Shown piece after piece: positions 1 to 9,568 of a stretch of DNA of 64,000 nucleotides (position 1 is its first letter; every line of letters starts with the position of its first letter). The stretch lies in contig NZ_JAUHPX010000006.1 of the NCBI RefSeq assembly GCF_030418305.1, positions 124,001 through 188,000 on the forward strand, in the 5' to 3' direction. The stretch is from Demequina lignilytica (GTDB lineage Bacteria > Actinomycetota > Actinomycetes > Actinomycetales > Demequinaceae). Below the pieces are notes generated by a model that made no database searches, was not told the origin of the DNA, and was given only the letters and a program-made list of their open reading frames with translations. A program made the translations under genes and the position numbers.

Positions 1-1196
1 AGCGCCACCACGACGGCCGGTCCGGCGTCGGCGGTGAAGACCAGGCGGACCGGGTCCTCCTTGCCTCCGATGCCGAGCGGGTGGATCTCGAGGCGGGCCT
101 TCTTCGAGGACAGCGCCGGGTTGACCTCGAGCATGTGCGCGCCGAGCGACAGCTCCTCGCCGGGCACCAGGTGGTACGTGTAGTCCTCCATGAGCGAGGA
201 GCCGCCGGGCAGGCCCGCGCCCATCACGGCGCACAGGTGCACCAGGATCGCGGTCTTCCAGTCGCCCTCGGCGCCGAAGCCGTAGCCGTCGGCCATGAGG
301 CGCTGCACGGCGAGGCCGGGCAGCTGCTTGAGCTCGCCCAGGTCCTCGAAGGTGTCGGTGAAGGCCTGGAAGCCCCCCTCCACCAGGAAGGAGCGGAGCG
401 CGACCTCGATGGCCGCCGCGTCCCGCAGCGACTGGTGGCGCTCGGCGCCGGGCAGCAGCTCGGGGACCACCTCGTACTCCGCGAGGTACACGTCGATGAG
501 CGCGTCGACCTCGGCGTCGGTGACCTCGGCGACCTTGGCCGCGAGCTCGTTGATGCCCCAGGTGTTGATCTGGGCGCCCAGCTTGACCTCGGCCTCGGTC
601 TTGTCTCCCTCGGTGACGGCGACGAACCTCATGTTGTCGCCGAAGCGCGCGACCTTGAGGTTCTTGGCGGCGGCGCGGCCGGCGGCGGCGCGCGACCACA
701 CCGCGATGCGCTCGGACACGGCCGGGGTCGACGGGTGGCCCACCACCGTGGTGCGGGGCACCCCGAGGCGCGACTCGATGTACGCGTACTCCCGGTCACC
801 ATGCGCGGCCTGGTTGAGGTTCATGAAGTCGAAGTCGATGGTCGCCCACGGCAGCTCGCGGTTCGCCTGCGTGGCGAGATGCAGCAGCGGCTTCTGCAGC
901 GCGTTGAGGCCCGAGATCCACATCTTCGCGGGAGAGAAGGTGTGCATCCAGGTGATGACGCCGATGACCTTGGGGTCGGCGTTGGCCGCCATGATCGTGT
1001 CCAGGATCTCGTCGCGCGACTTCACGACGGGCTTCCACACCAGCGACACCGGGATCGCTCCGGACGCCTTCAGCGTCTCGACCACCTCGGTGGACTGGTC
1101 GGCCACCTGCTTGAGGACCTCGTCGCCGTAGAGGGTCTGGGATCCGGTGAGGAACCAGACCTCGTAGTCGGCGAGGTTGGGAACGATGCTGGTCAC
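1..1196 (-). CDS. araA: L-arabinose isomerase, 3' end beyond window
   Basis: Isomerises L-arabinose to L-ribulose in the cytoplasm, the first step of arabinose catabolism. The minus strand reads [20 protein letters not shown] from a GTG at 1196, followed by family blocks such as [23 protein letters not shown] and FNLNQ-type residues (here [17 protein letters not shown]). About 398 codons are present of the usual 490-505, so the C-terminus is missing only because the window ends. The GTG start overlaps the araD stop codon (shared GTGA), so the two genes are translationally coupled. The order is araD then araA, with a LacI-family gene upstream. Identification by conserved sequence is firm; substrate follows from family and neighbour. 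Confidence 0.95.
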   Translation of the reverse strand, partial: MTSIVPNLADYEVWFLTGSQTLYGDEVLKQVADQSTEVVETLKASGAIPVSLVWKPVVKSRDEILDTIMAANADPKVIGVITWMHTFSPAKMWISGLNALQKPLLHLATQANRELPWATIDFDFMNLNQAAHGDREYAYIESRLGVPRTTVVGHPSTPAVSERIAVWSRAAAGRAAAKNLKVARFGDNMRFVAVTEGDKTEAEVKLGAQINTWGINELAAKVAEVTDAEVDALIDVYLAEYEVVPELLPGAERHQSLRDAAAIEVALRSFLVEGGFQAFTDTFEDLGELKQLPGLAVQRLMADGYGFGAEGDWKTAILVHLCAVMGAGLPGGSSLMEDYTYHLVPGEELSLGAHMLEVNPALSSKKARLEIHPLGIGGKEDPVRLVFTADAGPAVVVA

Positions 1197-1903
1197 GCGA
1201 TGCCTCCCTGCGGCTTCTGTCCGTAGACGTTCTGGTAGCGGTCGAAGAGGGCGTCGATCTTGCCCTCGGGGATGTCGACCAGGGCGCCGCCCTGGCGCGC
1301 GATGTGGGTGGTCTTGGCGACGTCCTCGCACATGACCGCGGCCTTGACGGCGTCGCGCGCGTCCTTGCCGATGGTGAAGACGCCGTGGTTGGCCATGAGC
1401 ACCGCACGCGAGCGGTGGCCCTCGAGCGTGGCCACGATCCCGCGGCCGATCGAGTCGTCGCCGATGACCGCGAACGGGCCCACCGGGATCTCGCCGCCGA
1501 ACTCGTCGGCCATGCCGGTGATGTGGCACGGGATGGGCTCGTTGCGGGCCGCCCACGCGGTGGCGTAGGTGGAGTGGGTGTGGACCACACCGCCCACGTG
1601 CGGCATCGCGCGGTACACGTACGCGTGCGCGGCCGTGTCGGACGACGGGTTGTTCTCCGAGCCCGCCGAGCCCGGGACCACGGTGCCGTCGAGATCGCAC
1701 AGGATCATGTTGTCCGGCGTCAGGTCGTCGTAGTCGACGCCCGACGGCTTGATGACGAAGTGCTGGGTGCCGGGCACCCGCTCCGAGACGTTGCCGCCGG
1801 TCCAGACGACGAGCCCGTAGCGGGTGAGCTCGCCGTGGAGCTTGGCGACCCTCTCCCGGCTGCGCCGGATCGCCTGGACCTGGTCGGTGGTGAAGCTGGT
1901 CAC
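1193..1903 (-). CDS. araD: L-ribulose-5-phosphate 4-epimerase
   Basis: Zinc-dependent class II aldolase/epimerase family protein of 236 residues, the usual length. It converts L-ribulose 5-phosphate to D-xylulose 5-phosphate. Visible family features are WTGGNVSER (about 34-42), [10 protein letters not shown] (52-61), [12 protein letters not shown] (87-98) and the metal-binding [11 protein letters not shown] (108-118), with a further MANHGVF near 169. The GTG start is preceded by an AAGGAG ribosome binding site. A ribulokinase (araB) is not in the window and may lie beyond araA. The promoter region upstream holds a TTAACGTTAA palindrome that is probably the operator. Confidence 0.95.
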   Translation of the reverse strand: MTSFTTDQVQAIRRSRERVAKLHGELTRYGLVVWTGGNVSERVPGTQHFVIKPSGVDYDDLTPDNMILCDLDGTVVPGSAGSENNPSSDTAAHAYVYRAMPHVGGVVHTHSTYATAWAARNEPIPCHITGMADEFGGEIPVGPFAVIGDDSIGRGIVATLEGHRSRAVLMANHGVFTIGKDARDAVKAAVMCEDVAKTTHIARQGGALVDIPEGKIDALFDRYQNVYGQKPQGGIA

Positions 1904-2008
1904 GGTGGTGACTCCTTCCGATGGGTGCCTGAGCGCCGCGGGGCCACCGGACCGGGTGGTTCGTCCGAGGGTGCTGGCCCCGTTGCCGCGTGGTGTGTGA
2001 CGAGTGCT

Positions 2009-2018
2009 TTAACGTTAA
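2009..2018. promoter_or_regulatory. Palindromic operator upstream of araDA
   Basis: Perfect 10-base palindrome TTAACGTTAA with a central CG, the shape of a LacI-family operator. It lies about 105 bases upstream of the araD start and downstream of the LacI-family gene. It is an AT-rich island in a GC-rich intergenic region. Control of araDA by the adjacent regulator is inferred. Confidence 0.6.
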
Positions 2019-2191
2019 CATGCCCGGCCGCCGCACGCGTCCAGGTCGATGGTCCCGGCCCGGCCACGTCGCCGTCCGTCCCCTCCCACGCTAGCCGACG
2101 CGGAGGCCCCGGGCAGGGTCGCAGAGGGACGATGCGGGCGCGGGTCGCGCTCCGCGCCGGACGATGCGGGACGTCCGGCGGACGGGCCGGC

Positions 2192-3190
2192 TCAGGCCGG
2201 CGCGGGTCCGGTGGAGGCGCGCACGACGAGCCACGGCTCGACCGGCGCCGGGGCCGACGGCGGCTCGCCGTTCATCGCGCCGATGAGCAGCGCGACGGCA
2301 CGCAGGCCGACCTCCGTGAAGTCCTGATGCACCGTCGTGAGGCCCGGGTGGGAGTAGGCCGCCTCCGGGACGTCGTCGAAGCCCACCACGGAGATGTCGC
2401 GAGGCACCTCGAGACCGCGCTCCTCGAGCGCGTGGATGGCCCCCACGGCCATCGGGTCGTTCGCGCAGAACAGCGCCGTCACGCCCTCCTCCACCGCGAG
2501 CCCCGCGCGGTAGCCCGCGTCGGCGCTCCAGTCGCCCTCGAGGATCGGCAGGTGCTCGAGGCCGTGCTCGTCGAGGAAGGCGGTGAACGTGTCGCGCCGC
2601 AGCTGGGCCTCGGTCAGGCCGGTGATGCCGGTGATGTGCTGGAAGCGACGGTGCCCGAGCTCGTAGAGGTGGTCGAGCGCGAGCCGCGTGCCGGCCACCT
2701 GGTCGACGGCGACCGACCGCTCGCCGTGGGAGTTGCCGGTGAGCGCGAACAGCACGGGGACGTCGGTGGTCTCGTCGACCGCGTCGAGCATGGCGGGGTG
2801 CTGCGCCATCACCACGAGCGCGTCGACCGATCGCGCCAGCAGGAAGTCGAGCGCCTGGCCCATCGACTCCGCGTCCCACGAGGCCGTGGTGACCAGCGGC
2901 TTGAACCCCGCCCGCTTGGCGGCGTGCTCGATCGCGTACAGCGTGCTGGTGGGGCCGAAGTGGGGCACCTCCGGCATGATCACGCCGATCACCTCGGAGC
3001 GACCCGTCGCGAGCGCCCGCGCCGCCATGTTGCGGCGGTAGCCGAGCTCGCGGATCGCCTCGAGCACCTTCTCGCGCGTCTCCGGGCGGATGCCGGGGAA
3101 GTCGTTGAGCACGCGGGAGACGGTCTGGTGGGACACGCCCGCGCGCGCCGCGACGTCGTGCATGCTCGGGCCGCGAGAACCCTTGGCCAC
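2192..3190 (-). CDS. LacI-family transcriptional regulator, probably of arabinose genes
   Basis: 332 residues, full length for the family. The N-terminal helix-turn-helix and hinge are at about 8-55 (MHDVAARAGVSHQTVSRVLN, then RRNMAARALATGRS). A periplasmic-binding-protein-like sensor domain follows (60-330). The start is a GTG with GGAGG seven bases upstream. The gene is oriented like araD-araA and sits directly upstream of them, so an AraR-like role is likely. It is also divergent from galK, which has a different palindrome, so control of galK is possible. Ligand not determinable from sequence. Confidence 0.85.
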   Translation of the reverse strand: MAKGSRGPSMHDVAARAGVSHQTVSRVLNDFPGIRPETREKVLEAIRELGYRRNMAARALATGRSEVIGVIMPEVPHFGPTSTLYAIEHAAKRAGFKPLVTTASWDAESMGQALDFLLARSVDALVVMAQHPAMLDAVDETTDVPVLFALTGNSHGERSVAVDQVAGTRLALDHLYELGHRRFQHITGITGLTEAQLRRDTFTAFLDEHGLEHLPILEGDWSADAGYRAGLAVEEGVTALFCANDPMAVGAIHALEERGLEVPRDISVVGFDDVPEAAYSHPGLTTVHQDFTEVGLRAVALLIGAMNGEPPSAPAPVEPWLVVRASTGPAPA

Positions 3191-3506
3191 GTTCTACCTC
3201 CACACCCGCGTGCCTGCCGCCTGCGGCGCACGCCGCGGGCGGACCCTGCCCCGGCCTCAGAGTAGCCCACGCGGGGCCCTCGCCCGATGACCCTCAGGAC
3301 CCATGCACGCCCGGCGGCGCGGCGTGCCCGGGATCGCGACGGGGCCTACGTCCCGTTCCGCCTCGGCGCCTCGCGCGCTAGTATGTTTACGCAAACATTT
3401 CGACCCCCGACCGCTGCCACGCGCCGCGCGTCACGCCCCCGCGCATGGAAGCATGGGAGGCATGGCGGCGGATCCGCTCCGCCGCCCGCCCCACCCAGGA
3501 GGAACC
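3191..3506. other. Divergent intergenic region, LacI-type regulator / galK
   Basis: 316 bases with no convincing gene. It carries the RBS of the minus-strand regulator near 3197 and, at 3379-3398, a TAGTAT -10-like hexamer overlapped by the ATGTTTACGCAAACAT palindrome. Nothing else recognisable is seen. Confidence 0.6.
3383..3398. promoter_or_regulatory. LacI-type operator overlapping the galK -10 box
   Basis: ATGTTTACGCAAACAT: arms ATGTTT and AAACAT are perfect inverted repeats around ACGC. The TAGTAT hexamer at 3379-3384 is a good -10 box for galK and overlaps the left arm, so a bound protein would block RNA polymerase. It is the only AT-rich patch for several hundred bases. Confidence 0.6.
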
Positions 3507-4673
<1,167 letters not shown>

Positions 4674-4690
4674 CGCCCCGCTCGCAGCGG

Positions 4691-4727
4691 ACCCTCGCAT
4701 CGTCCCCCGACCCTCGCATCGTCCCCC
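4691..4727. repeat. Tandem 19-base duplication containing the CGCATCGTC word
   Basis: Two direct copies of ACCCTCGCATCGTCCCCC with a 19-base period lie between the galK stop and the galE RBS. Each holds the dispersed word CGCATCGTCC discussed under findings. Confidence 0.8.
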
Positions 4728-4740
4728 AGAAGGAGAACCC

Positions 4741-5715
4741 ATGTCCTGGATGGTCACCGGCGGAGCCGGCTACATCGGCTCGCACGTGGTCCGCGCCCTC
4801 ATCGATGCGGGCATCGCGCCCGTGGTGCTCGACGACCTGTCGAGCGGCATCGAGGGCTTCGTCCCCGACGACGTGCCCTTCGTGCGCGCCTCGATCCTCG
4901 ACACCGCCGCCGTGACCGCGGCGCTCGTCGAGCACGGCGTCGTCGGGCTCATCCACTGCGCCGGCTACAAGTACGCCGGCGAGTCCGTGAAGCTCCCGGT
5001 CCACACGTACCGCCAGAACGTCGAGGGCACCGGCTGCCTGCTCGACGCGATGGCCGCCGCGGGGGTCACGTCGCTCGTGTTCTCCTCCTCCGCCGGCGCG
5101 TACGGGACCCCGCCCACCGAGATCGTCACCGAGGAGACGCCCACCTCGCCCGAGTCGCCCTACGGCGAGACCAAGCTGATCGGCGAGTGGCTCATCCGGG
5201 ACCAGATGCGCGCCACCGCGATGGCCGGCGCCCCGCTGACGGCCACCAACCTGCGCTACTTCAACGTGGTCGGGTCCGGGTACGCGGACATCTACGACGC
5301 CTCGCCTCACAACCTGTTCCCCAAGGTGTTCACCGCGATCCAGGCCGGCCGGGCGCCCCAGATCAACGGCACCGACTACCCCACGCCCGACGGCACGTGC
5401 ATCCGCGACTACGTCCACGTCAGCGACCTCGCGGCCGCGCACGTGGTGGCCGCGCAGCGCCTCGACGCGGGCGAGCCGGTCGAGTTCGTCTACAACCTCG
5501 GCTCGGGCGCCGGGACGTCCGTCAAGGAGATCGTCGACGCGATCATCGCGGCGACCGGCTGCGAGCAGGAGGCCGTGATCGGGCCCCGCCGCGCGGGCGA
5601 CCCGGCGATCATCGTCGCGACGGGCGAGCTCGCGGCGCGCGATCTCGGCTGGGCGAACCGGCACACCGTGACCCAGATGGTCGAGTCGGCCTGGGCGGCG
5701 CACCCGAGGGGCTGA
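4741..5715 (+). CDS. galE: UDP-glucose 4-epimerase
   Basis: Short-chain-dehydrogenase-type epimerase of 324 residues that interconverts UDP-galactose and UDP-glucose with bound NAD. The Rossmann glycine motif GGAGYIGS is at about 7-14. The catalytic YxxxK is YGETK near 141-145, preceded by SSSAGAYG. The NLRYFNVVG block near 171 and the late DYPTPDGTCIRDYVHVSDLA block are typical of GalE. The ATG is preceded by AAGGAG at good spacing. Co-directional with galK, so both likely respond to the same operator. Confidence 0.95.
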   Translation: MSWMVTGGAGYIGSHVVRALIDAGIAPVVLDDLSSGIEGFVPDDVPFVRASILDTAAVTAALVEHGVVGLIHCAGYKYAGESVKLPVHTYRQNVEGTGCLLDAMAAAGVTSLVFSSSAGAYGTPPTEIVTEETPTSPESPYGETKLIGEWLIRDQMRATAMAGAPLTATNLRYFNVVGSGYADIYDASPHNLFPKVFTAIQAGRAPQINGTDYPTPDGTCIRDYVHVSDLAAAHVVAAQRLDAGEPVEFVYNLGSGAGTSVKEIVDAIIAATGCEQEAVIGPRRAGDPAIIVATGELAARDLGWANRHTVTQMVESAWAAHPRG

Positions 5716-5787
5716 GCGCCCCCTCCCCTCGGCACCCTCCCCCGTCGGATCGCTCCGCACGGAGGCGCGCGGCGCGGAGCGGGACCT

Positions 5788-5814
5788 CCGGCCCCGCCCG
5801 ACTCGCGGGGCCGG
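5788..5814 (+). terminator. Hairpin after galE
   Basis: CCGGCCCCGC and GCGGGGCCGG form a perfect 10-bp stem with a 7-base loop, 72 bases after the galE stop. There is no T-run. A TAGGTT hexamer at 5818-5823 just downstream may be the -10 box of the next gene. Confidence 0.5.
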
Positions 5815-5878
5815 CGCTAGGTTCGCCCCAGGCGAGCACGGCCGTGCCGCCGGTGGAGCGCACCGCGAAGGAGCCGTG

Positions 5879-7141
5879 ATGGCACTGATGTCCTGGACCC
5901 TGCATGGCGACGGGAGGTCGGTGTCCCCCGGCGCGACCGTCGCGCCGCGCGAGCGGCTGAGCTGGCCGCGCACCATCGGGATCGGCGCCCAGCACGTGCT
6001 GGCGATGTTCGGCGCCACCTTCCTGGTGCCCGTGCTCACGGGCTTCCCGCCGAGCACCACCCTGTTCTTCTCCGCGATCGGCACGGTGCTGTTCCTGCTC
6101 GTCACCGGCAACCGCCTCCCCAGCTACCTGGGGTCGAGCTTCGCGTTCATCGCCCCGATCGGCGTCGCGATGGCGTCCGGCGGCATGGGAGTCGCGATGG
6201 GCGGCATCGTCATGACCGGCGTGCTGCTCGCGGTGGTCGGCGTGGTGGTGCACCTGGCCGGCACCCGGTGGATCGAGGTGACGATGCCTCCCGTGGTCAC
6301 CGGATCGATCGTCATGCTCATCGGGCTCAACCTCGCCGGCACAGCGAAGGCCATGTTCGGCTCGTCCCCCGTCACCGCCCTGGTCTCGGCGCTGTCCGTG
6401 CTGGTGATCACCGTCGCGTTCCGCGGCATCCTGGGCCGTCTGTCGATCCTCCTGGGCGCGGTCGTCGGCGGGATCGTCGCGGCGATCCGCGGCGAGTACG
6501 ACCTCTCCGCCGTGAAGGACGCCGCCTGGTTCGGCCTCCCCGAGCTCCACACGCCCCGGTTCGACCTCACCGTGCTCGCGGTGTTCGTGCCCGTGGTGCT
6601 GGTGCTGGTCGCGGAGAACATCGGCCACGTGAAGTCCGTCGCCGCGATGACCGGCGACAACCTCGACCCCGTCACCGGCCGCGCACTCCTGGCGGACGGC
6701 CTCGCCACCACCGTCGCGGGCCTCGGCGGCGGCTCCGGCACCACGACCTACGCCGAGAACATCGGCGTCATGGCCGCGACCCGCGTCTACTCGACCGCCG
6801 CCTACTGGGTGGCGGCCGCCTTCGCGATGCTCCTCTCCCTCAGCCCCAAGTTCGGCGCCCTGATCGCGGCCACCCCCGGCGGCGTCCTCGGCGGGCTCGC
6901 GCTGGTGCTCTTCGGCATGATCGCGGTCCTGGGGGCCCGCATCTGGGTGCAGGGCAACGTCGACTTCGGCAACCCCGTCACCCTCATGCCCGCAGGCATC
7001 GCGCTGATCGTGGGCGCCGCGAACTTCGTCTGGGTGGCGGGCGACATGACCTTCGAGGGCATCGCGCTGGGCACCGCGGCCGCCCTGGTGACCTACCACC
7101 TGATGGCGCTCGTCGCGCGCTGGCGCGGGGCCGCGCGCTGA
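5879..7141 (+). CDS. NCS2-family uracil/xanthine permease
   Basis: About 420 residues with roughly 12-14 hydrophobic segments, the size of NCS2 nucleobase:cation symporters. The family signature around residue 240 is VAENIGHVKSVAAMTGDN. The later GGGSGTTTYAENIGVMAATRVYS resembles the uracil branch (UraA) more than the xanthine branch. The ATG at 5879 is preferred to the GTG three bases upstream because AAGGAG lies six bases before it. It supplies nucleobases by salvage, next to a chromosome rich in de novo purine genes. Exact substrate uncertain. Confidence 0.85.
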   Translation: MALMSWTLHGDGRSVSPGATVAPRERLSWPRTIGIGAQHVLAMFGATFLVPVLTGFPPSTTLFFSAIGTVLFLLVTGNRLPSYLGSSFAFIAPIGVAMASGGMGVAMGGIVMTGVLLAVVGVVVHLAGTRWIEVTMPPVVTGSIVMLIGLNLAGTAKAMFGSSPVTALVSALSVLVITVAFRGILGRLSILLGAVVGGIVAAIRGEYDLSAVKDAAWFGLPELHTPRFDLTVLAVFVPVVLVLVAENIGHVKSVAAMTGDNLDPVTGRALLADGLATTVAGLGGGSGTTTYAENIGVMAATRVYSTAAYWVAAAFAMLLSLSPKFGALIAATPGGVLGGLALVLFGMIAVLGARIWVQGNVDFGNPVTLMPAGIALIVGAANFVWVAGDMTFEGIALGTAAALVTYHLMALVARWRGAAR

Positions 7142-7146
7142 CGCGA

Positions 7147-7193
7147 GGACGATGCGGGGGTGCCGTCCGCGCGGACGGCACCCCGCATCGTCC
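7147..7193. terminator. Long bidirectional hairpin built from an inverted pair of the dispersed word
   Basis: Arms at 7147-7170 and 7171-7193 pair over 23 bases with one bulged G and almost no loop. Each arm begins with GGACGATGCG (or its complement). It lies between the convergent stop codons of the permease and the GH1 gene, as expected of a shared terminator, although there is no T-run. Confidence 0.75.
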
Positions 7194-7195
7194 CG

Positions 7196-8461
7196 TCACA
7201 CGTGCGCGCCGCGGCTCGCGCGGGCGAGGCCGCCCAGCCAGGCGGCGGACGGCTTGGACGACCGCGCGAAGCTCACCGGATCCACCTCGACCAGGCCGAA
7301 GGTGGGCTCGAAGCCCAGGGCCCACTCGAAGTTGTCCAGCAGGCTCCAGGCGAAGAAGCCGCGGACGTCGACGCCGTCGTCCATCGCCGCGCGCAACGAC
7401 CGCAGGGACCGGGAGTAGTACTCGATCCGCTCGGCGTCCTCCGCGGCCGCCACACCGTTCTCCGTGACGATCACCGGGACGCGCGCGACCTCCGCCGCCA
7501 CCCTCACCGAGGCGCCCAGCGCCTCGGGGGTGAAGGGCCAGCCCATCTGGGTGACCCGCTCACCGGACGGCAGCGGCAGCTCGGCGCCGTCGGGGCCGAC
7601 GTGCTCCGTGAAGTAGGTCTGGACCCCGATGTAGTCGTCGTCCCGGGCCGCGTCGAGGTACTGGCCGGCCGTGAGCCAGCCGAGCTCGCCGCGCGGGCCG
7701 TCGGGGCGCAGGTCGGTGACCCGCTCGCCGGGGCTCGTGAGGTCGCCGTCCGCGTGCAGGACCGTGTCCGGCAGCGCCAGCGTGAGGCCGACGGGGAAGT
7801 CCCCGGGCCCGGCGCGCAACGCCTCGCGCGCCGCCAGGTGGCCGAGCAGCAGGTGGCGAGACGCCTGGCGGAAGCCCTCCCAGTCGTGCGGCCGGCCCGG
7901 CGGGAACTGGCCGCCGATGTAGCCCGCGTGCGCCACCACGTTCGGCTCGTTGAGGGTGGCCGCCATGTCGATCTGATCGCCCAGGTGCTGGGCCGCGATG
8001 TCGGCGAAGCGCTGGAAGCGCTCGACCACCAGCGGGTTCGACCATCCGCCCTGCGCGGCCATCCACCGCGGCGTCGTGAAGTGGTGCAGGGTCACCGAGG
8101 CCCGGAGCCCCAGCTCGTGCGCCGCGAGCAGGATCGCGCGGTAGTGCTCGAGCGCGGCGATCGAGAACTCGCCCTCCGCCGGCTCGATCCGGCTCCACTC
8201 CAGCGAGAAGCGGTAGGCGTCGAGCCCGATCGCCTTGACCAGCTCGAGGTCCTCGAACCAGCGATGCCACGAGTCGCACGCATCGCCGCTGGACTCGCGG
8301 GTGCCGCTGCCGGGGGTGTGCTCCCAGTCCCACCAGTCGTTGCCCACGTTGCCGCCCTCGATCTGGTGGGCGGCCGTCGCGGTGCCCCACACCCAGCCGG
8401 CGGGGACGGGGCCGAAGTCCTGCAGGGTGTCGCCGGCGCCGGCCGGCTCCGTGTGGTCCAT
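7196..8461 (-). CDS. GH1 family beta-glucosidase
   Basis: Retaining beta-glycosidase of 421 residues; hydrolyses terminal beta-glucosides such as cellobiose, probably inside the cell because there is no signal peptide. The acid/base glutamate is E172 in TLNEPN and the nucleophile E334 in VTENGV. The N-terminal FxWGTATAAHQIEG and FSLEWSRIEP blocks also match. The C-terminal FAWSLLDNFEWALGF is the usual aglycone-site block. It is somewhat short (family 440-480). It would complement the secreted GH6 cellulase and sugar importer elsewhere in the window. Confidence 0.93.
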   Translation of the reverse strand: MDHTEPAGAGDTLQDFGPVPAGWVWGTATAAHQIEGGNVGNDWWDWEHTPGSGTRESSGDACDSWHRWFEDLELVKAIGLDAYRFSLEWSRIEPAEGEFSIAALEHYRAILLAAHELGLRASVTLHHFTTPRWMAAQGGWSNPLVVERFQRFADIAAQHLGDQIDMAATLNEPNVVAHAGYIGGQFPPGRPHDWEGFRQASRHLLLGHLAAREALRAGPGDFPVGLTLALPDTVLHADGDLTSPGERVTDLRPDGPRGELGWLTAGQYLDAARDDDYIGVQTYFTEHVGPDGAELPLPSGERVTQMGWPFTPEALGASVRVAAEVARVPVIVTENGVAAAEDAERIEYYSRSLRSLRAAMDDGVDVRGFFAWSLLDNFEWALGFEPTFGLVEVDPVSFARSSKPSAAWLGGLARASRGAHV

Positions 8462-8528
8462 GGTCCGCTCCTTCGCGTCCGGTCCTGTCCTTCAGGCTAT
8501 CCCCGGACGAGCGGCCCGTCCTGGCCGG

Positions 8529-8879
8529 TCAACCCCAGCCGAGCTCGTGCAGGCGGTCGTCGTCGATGCCGAAGTGATGGGCGATCTCGTGGACCACGGT
8601 GATCGCGATCTCCTCGCGCAGCTCCTCCTCGGACTCGCACATGCGCTGCAGCGGGCCCCGGTAGATGAGGATGCGGTCCGGCAGGTCGCCGCCCCACATG
8701 TCCCCGCGGTCCGTGAGCGCGATGCCGTCGTACAGCCCCAGCAGCTCCGGGTCGTCGCCCTCGGGCTCCTCCTCGACCAGGATCACGCAGTTGTCGACCA
8801 TGTCGAGCAGCCGGTCGGGGATGGAGTCGAGCGCGTCGTCGACGGCGGACTCGAAGTCCTCCAGGCTCATTAGCACCAT
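8529..8879 (-). CDS. Zincin-like metallopeptidase family protein (PF06262 type)
   Basis: Small acidic protein of about 116 residues ending in VVHEIAHHFGIDDDRLHELGWG, which contains the HExxH zinc motif (H97, E98, H101) and the conserved C-terminal tail of the Zincin_1 family. Proteolytic activity in this family is not well established. Two in-frame starts are possible: ATG 8879 and ATG 8870. Neither has a clear ribosome binding site, so the exact N-terminus is uncertain. An in-frame upstream extension is basic and low-complexity and was rejected. Confidence 0.8.
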   Translation of the reverse strand: MVLMSLEDFESAVDDALDSIPDRLLDMVDNCVILVEEEPEGDDPELLGLYDGIALTDRGDMWGGDLPDRILIYRGPLQRMCESEEELREEIAITVVHEIAHHFGIDDDRLHELGWG

Positions 8880-9031
8880 GCGACCAGGGTGCCATGCGGT
8901 CCTGCGTGTCCCGTGGGGCACGCGCAGGCCCCGAGAGCAGTCCTGAGCGTCCCGGCGGGAGCGGGAGACGAGGCGCGGACGAGGCGCGGGCCCGGGGGCC
9001 GACGATGCGGCGCGGGCGGCGCGGGGGAGGA

Positions 9032-9061
9032 TTCGCTTTTTCCCCGCGTTGCCCCTATGAT
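9032..9061 (+). promoter_or_regulatory. Probable promoter of the tRNA cluster
   Basis: TTCGCT (9032-9037), 18-base spacer, TATGAT (9056-9061). This AT-rich patch is 40 bases upstream of tRNA-Glu. The -10 is good, the -35 moderate. Confidence 0.5.
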
Positions 9062-9100
9062 TCTCTAGGTCTTGACGCACGGACACCTTGCGTGGGACGA

Positions 9101-9173
9101 GCCCTCATCGTCTAGCGGCCTAGGACGCCGCCCTTTCACGGCGGTAGCACGGGTTCGAATCCCGTTGGGGGTA
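9101..9173 (+). tRNA. tRNA-Glu (UUC)
   Basis: 73-base cloverleaf with anticodon TTC in the loop CTTTCAC. D-arm GTCTAGCGGCCTAGGAC, anticodon stem CCGCC/GGCGG and T-arm GGGTTCGAATCCC are all paired. The acceptor stem GCCCTCA pairs with TGGGGGT, including the G1-U72 pair seen in actinobacterial tRNA-Glu. CCA is not encoded. Confidence 0.96.
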
Positions 9174-9235
9174 CGGAGTCGGTCCGTGGATGGTCTAAAC
9201 TTCATACGTCTTGCTCGCATCTGCGAGATTCACAA

Positions 9236-9309
9236 GGCCCTGTAGCGCAGTTGGTTAGCGCGCCGCCCTGTCACGGCGGAGGTCGCGGGTTCAAGTCCCG
9301 TCAGGGTCG
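9236..9309 (+). tRNA. tRNA-Asp (GUC)
   Basis: 74-base cloverleaf with anticodon GTC in the loop CTGTCAC. Acceptor GGCCCTG pairs with CAGGGTC; T-arm GGGTTCAAGTCCC is standard. Discriminator base G; CCA not encoded. It is 62 bases after tRNA-Glu. Confidence 0.96.
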
Positions 9310-9318
9310 CGGTACGCG

Positions 9319-9343
9319 AGCCCCTCACCCGAGGGGCTTTCGT
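9319..9343 (+). terminator. Terminator after tRNA-Asp
   Basis: AGCCCCTC / GAGGGGCT form an 8-bp stem with an ACCC loop, followed by TTTCGTCT. This separates tRNA-Asp from tRNA-Phe. Confidence 0.75.
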
Positions 9344-9369
9344 CTCAGTGGGGGGACGCCCCTGCGCCA

Positions 9370-9445
9370 GGCTCTGTAGCTCAGTTGGTAGAGCGCACGA
9401 CTGAAAATCGTGAGGTCACGGGATCGACGCCCGTCGGAGCCACCA
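9370..9445 (+). tRNA. tRNA-Phe (GAA), CCA encoded
   Basis: Cloverleaf with anticodon GAA in loop CTGAAAA. Acceptor GGCTCTG pairs with CGGAGCC and CCA is encoded at 9443-9445. The T-loop reads ATCGACG, so position 54 is A where most tRNAs have T. I believe this variant recurs in related actinobacterial tRNA-Phe genes, so it is not a sign of a pseudogene. Confidence 0.95.
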
Positions 9446-9447
9446 CC

Positions 9448-9485
9448 ACGACGGCCCCCGGAGGATCACCTCCGGGGGCCGTCGT
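9448..9485 (+). terminator. Strong terminator after tRNA-Phe
   Basis: A 17-bp perfect stem (arms 9448-9464 and 9469-9485) with an ATCA tetraloop, immediately after the encoded CCA. Closes the tRNA cluster. Confidence 0.85.
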
Positions 9486-9568
9486 CGTTCCCGCCCGCGC
9501 CGCGCCAACATTTGCGTCGGTGCCGCACTTAGCGCTTGACTAGGCAGGACTCTTCGAGGAGGTTCCGC

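Noticed and set aside
9370..9445. tRNA-Phe as a pseudogene because of A54 in the T-loop
   Set aside because: All stems pair, the anticodon loop is normal and CCA is encoded; the variant appears to be a lineage feature.
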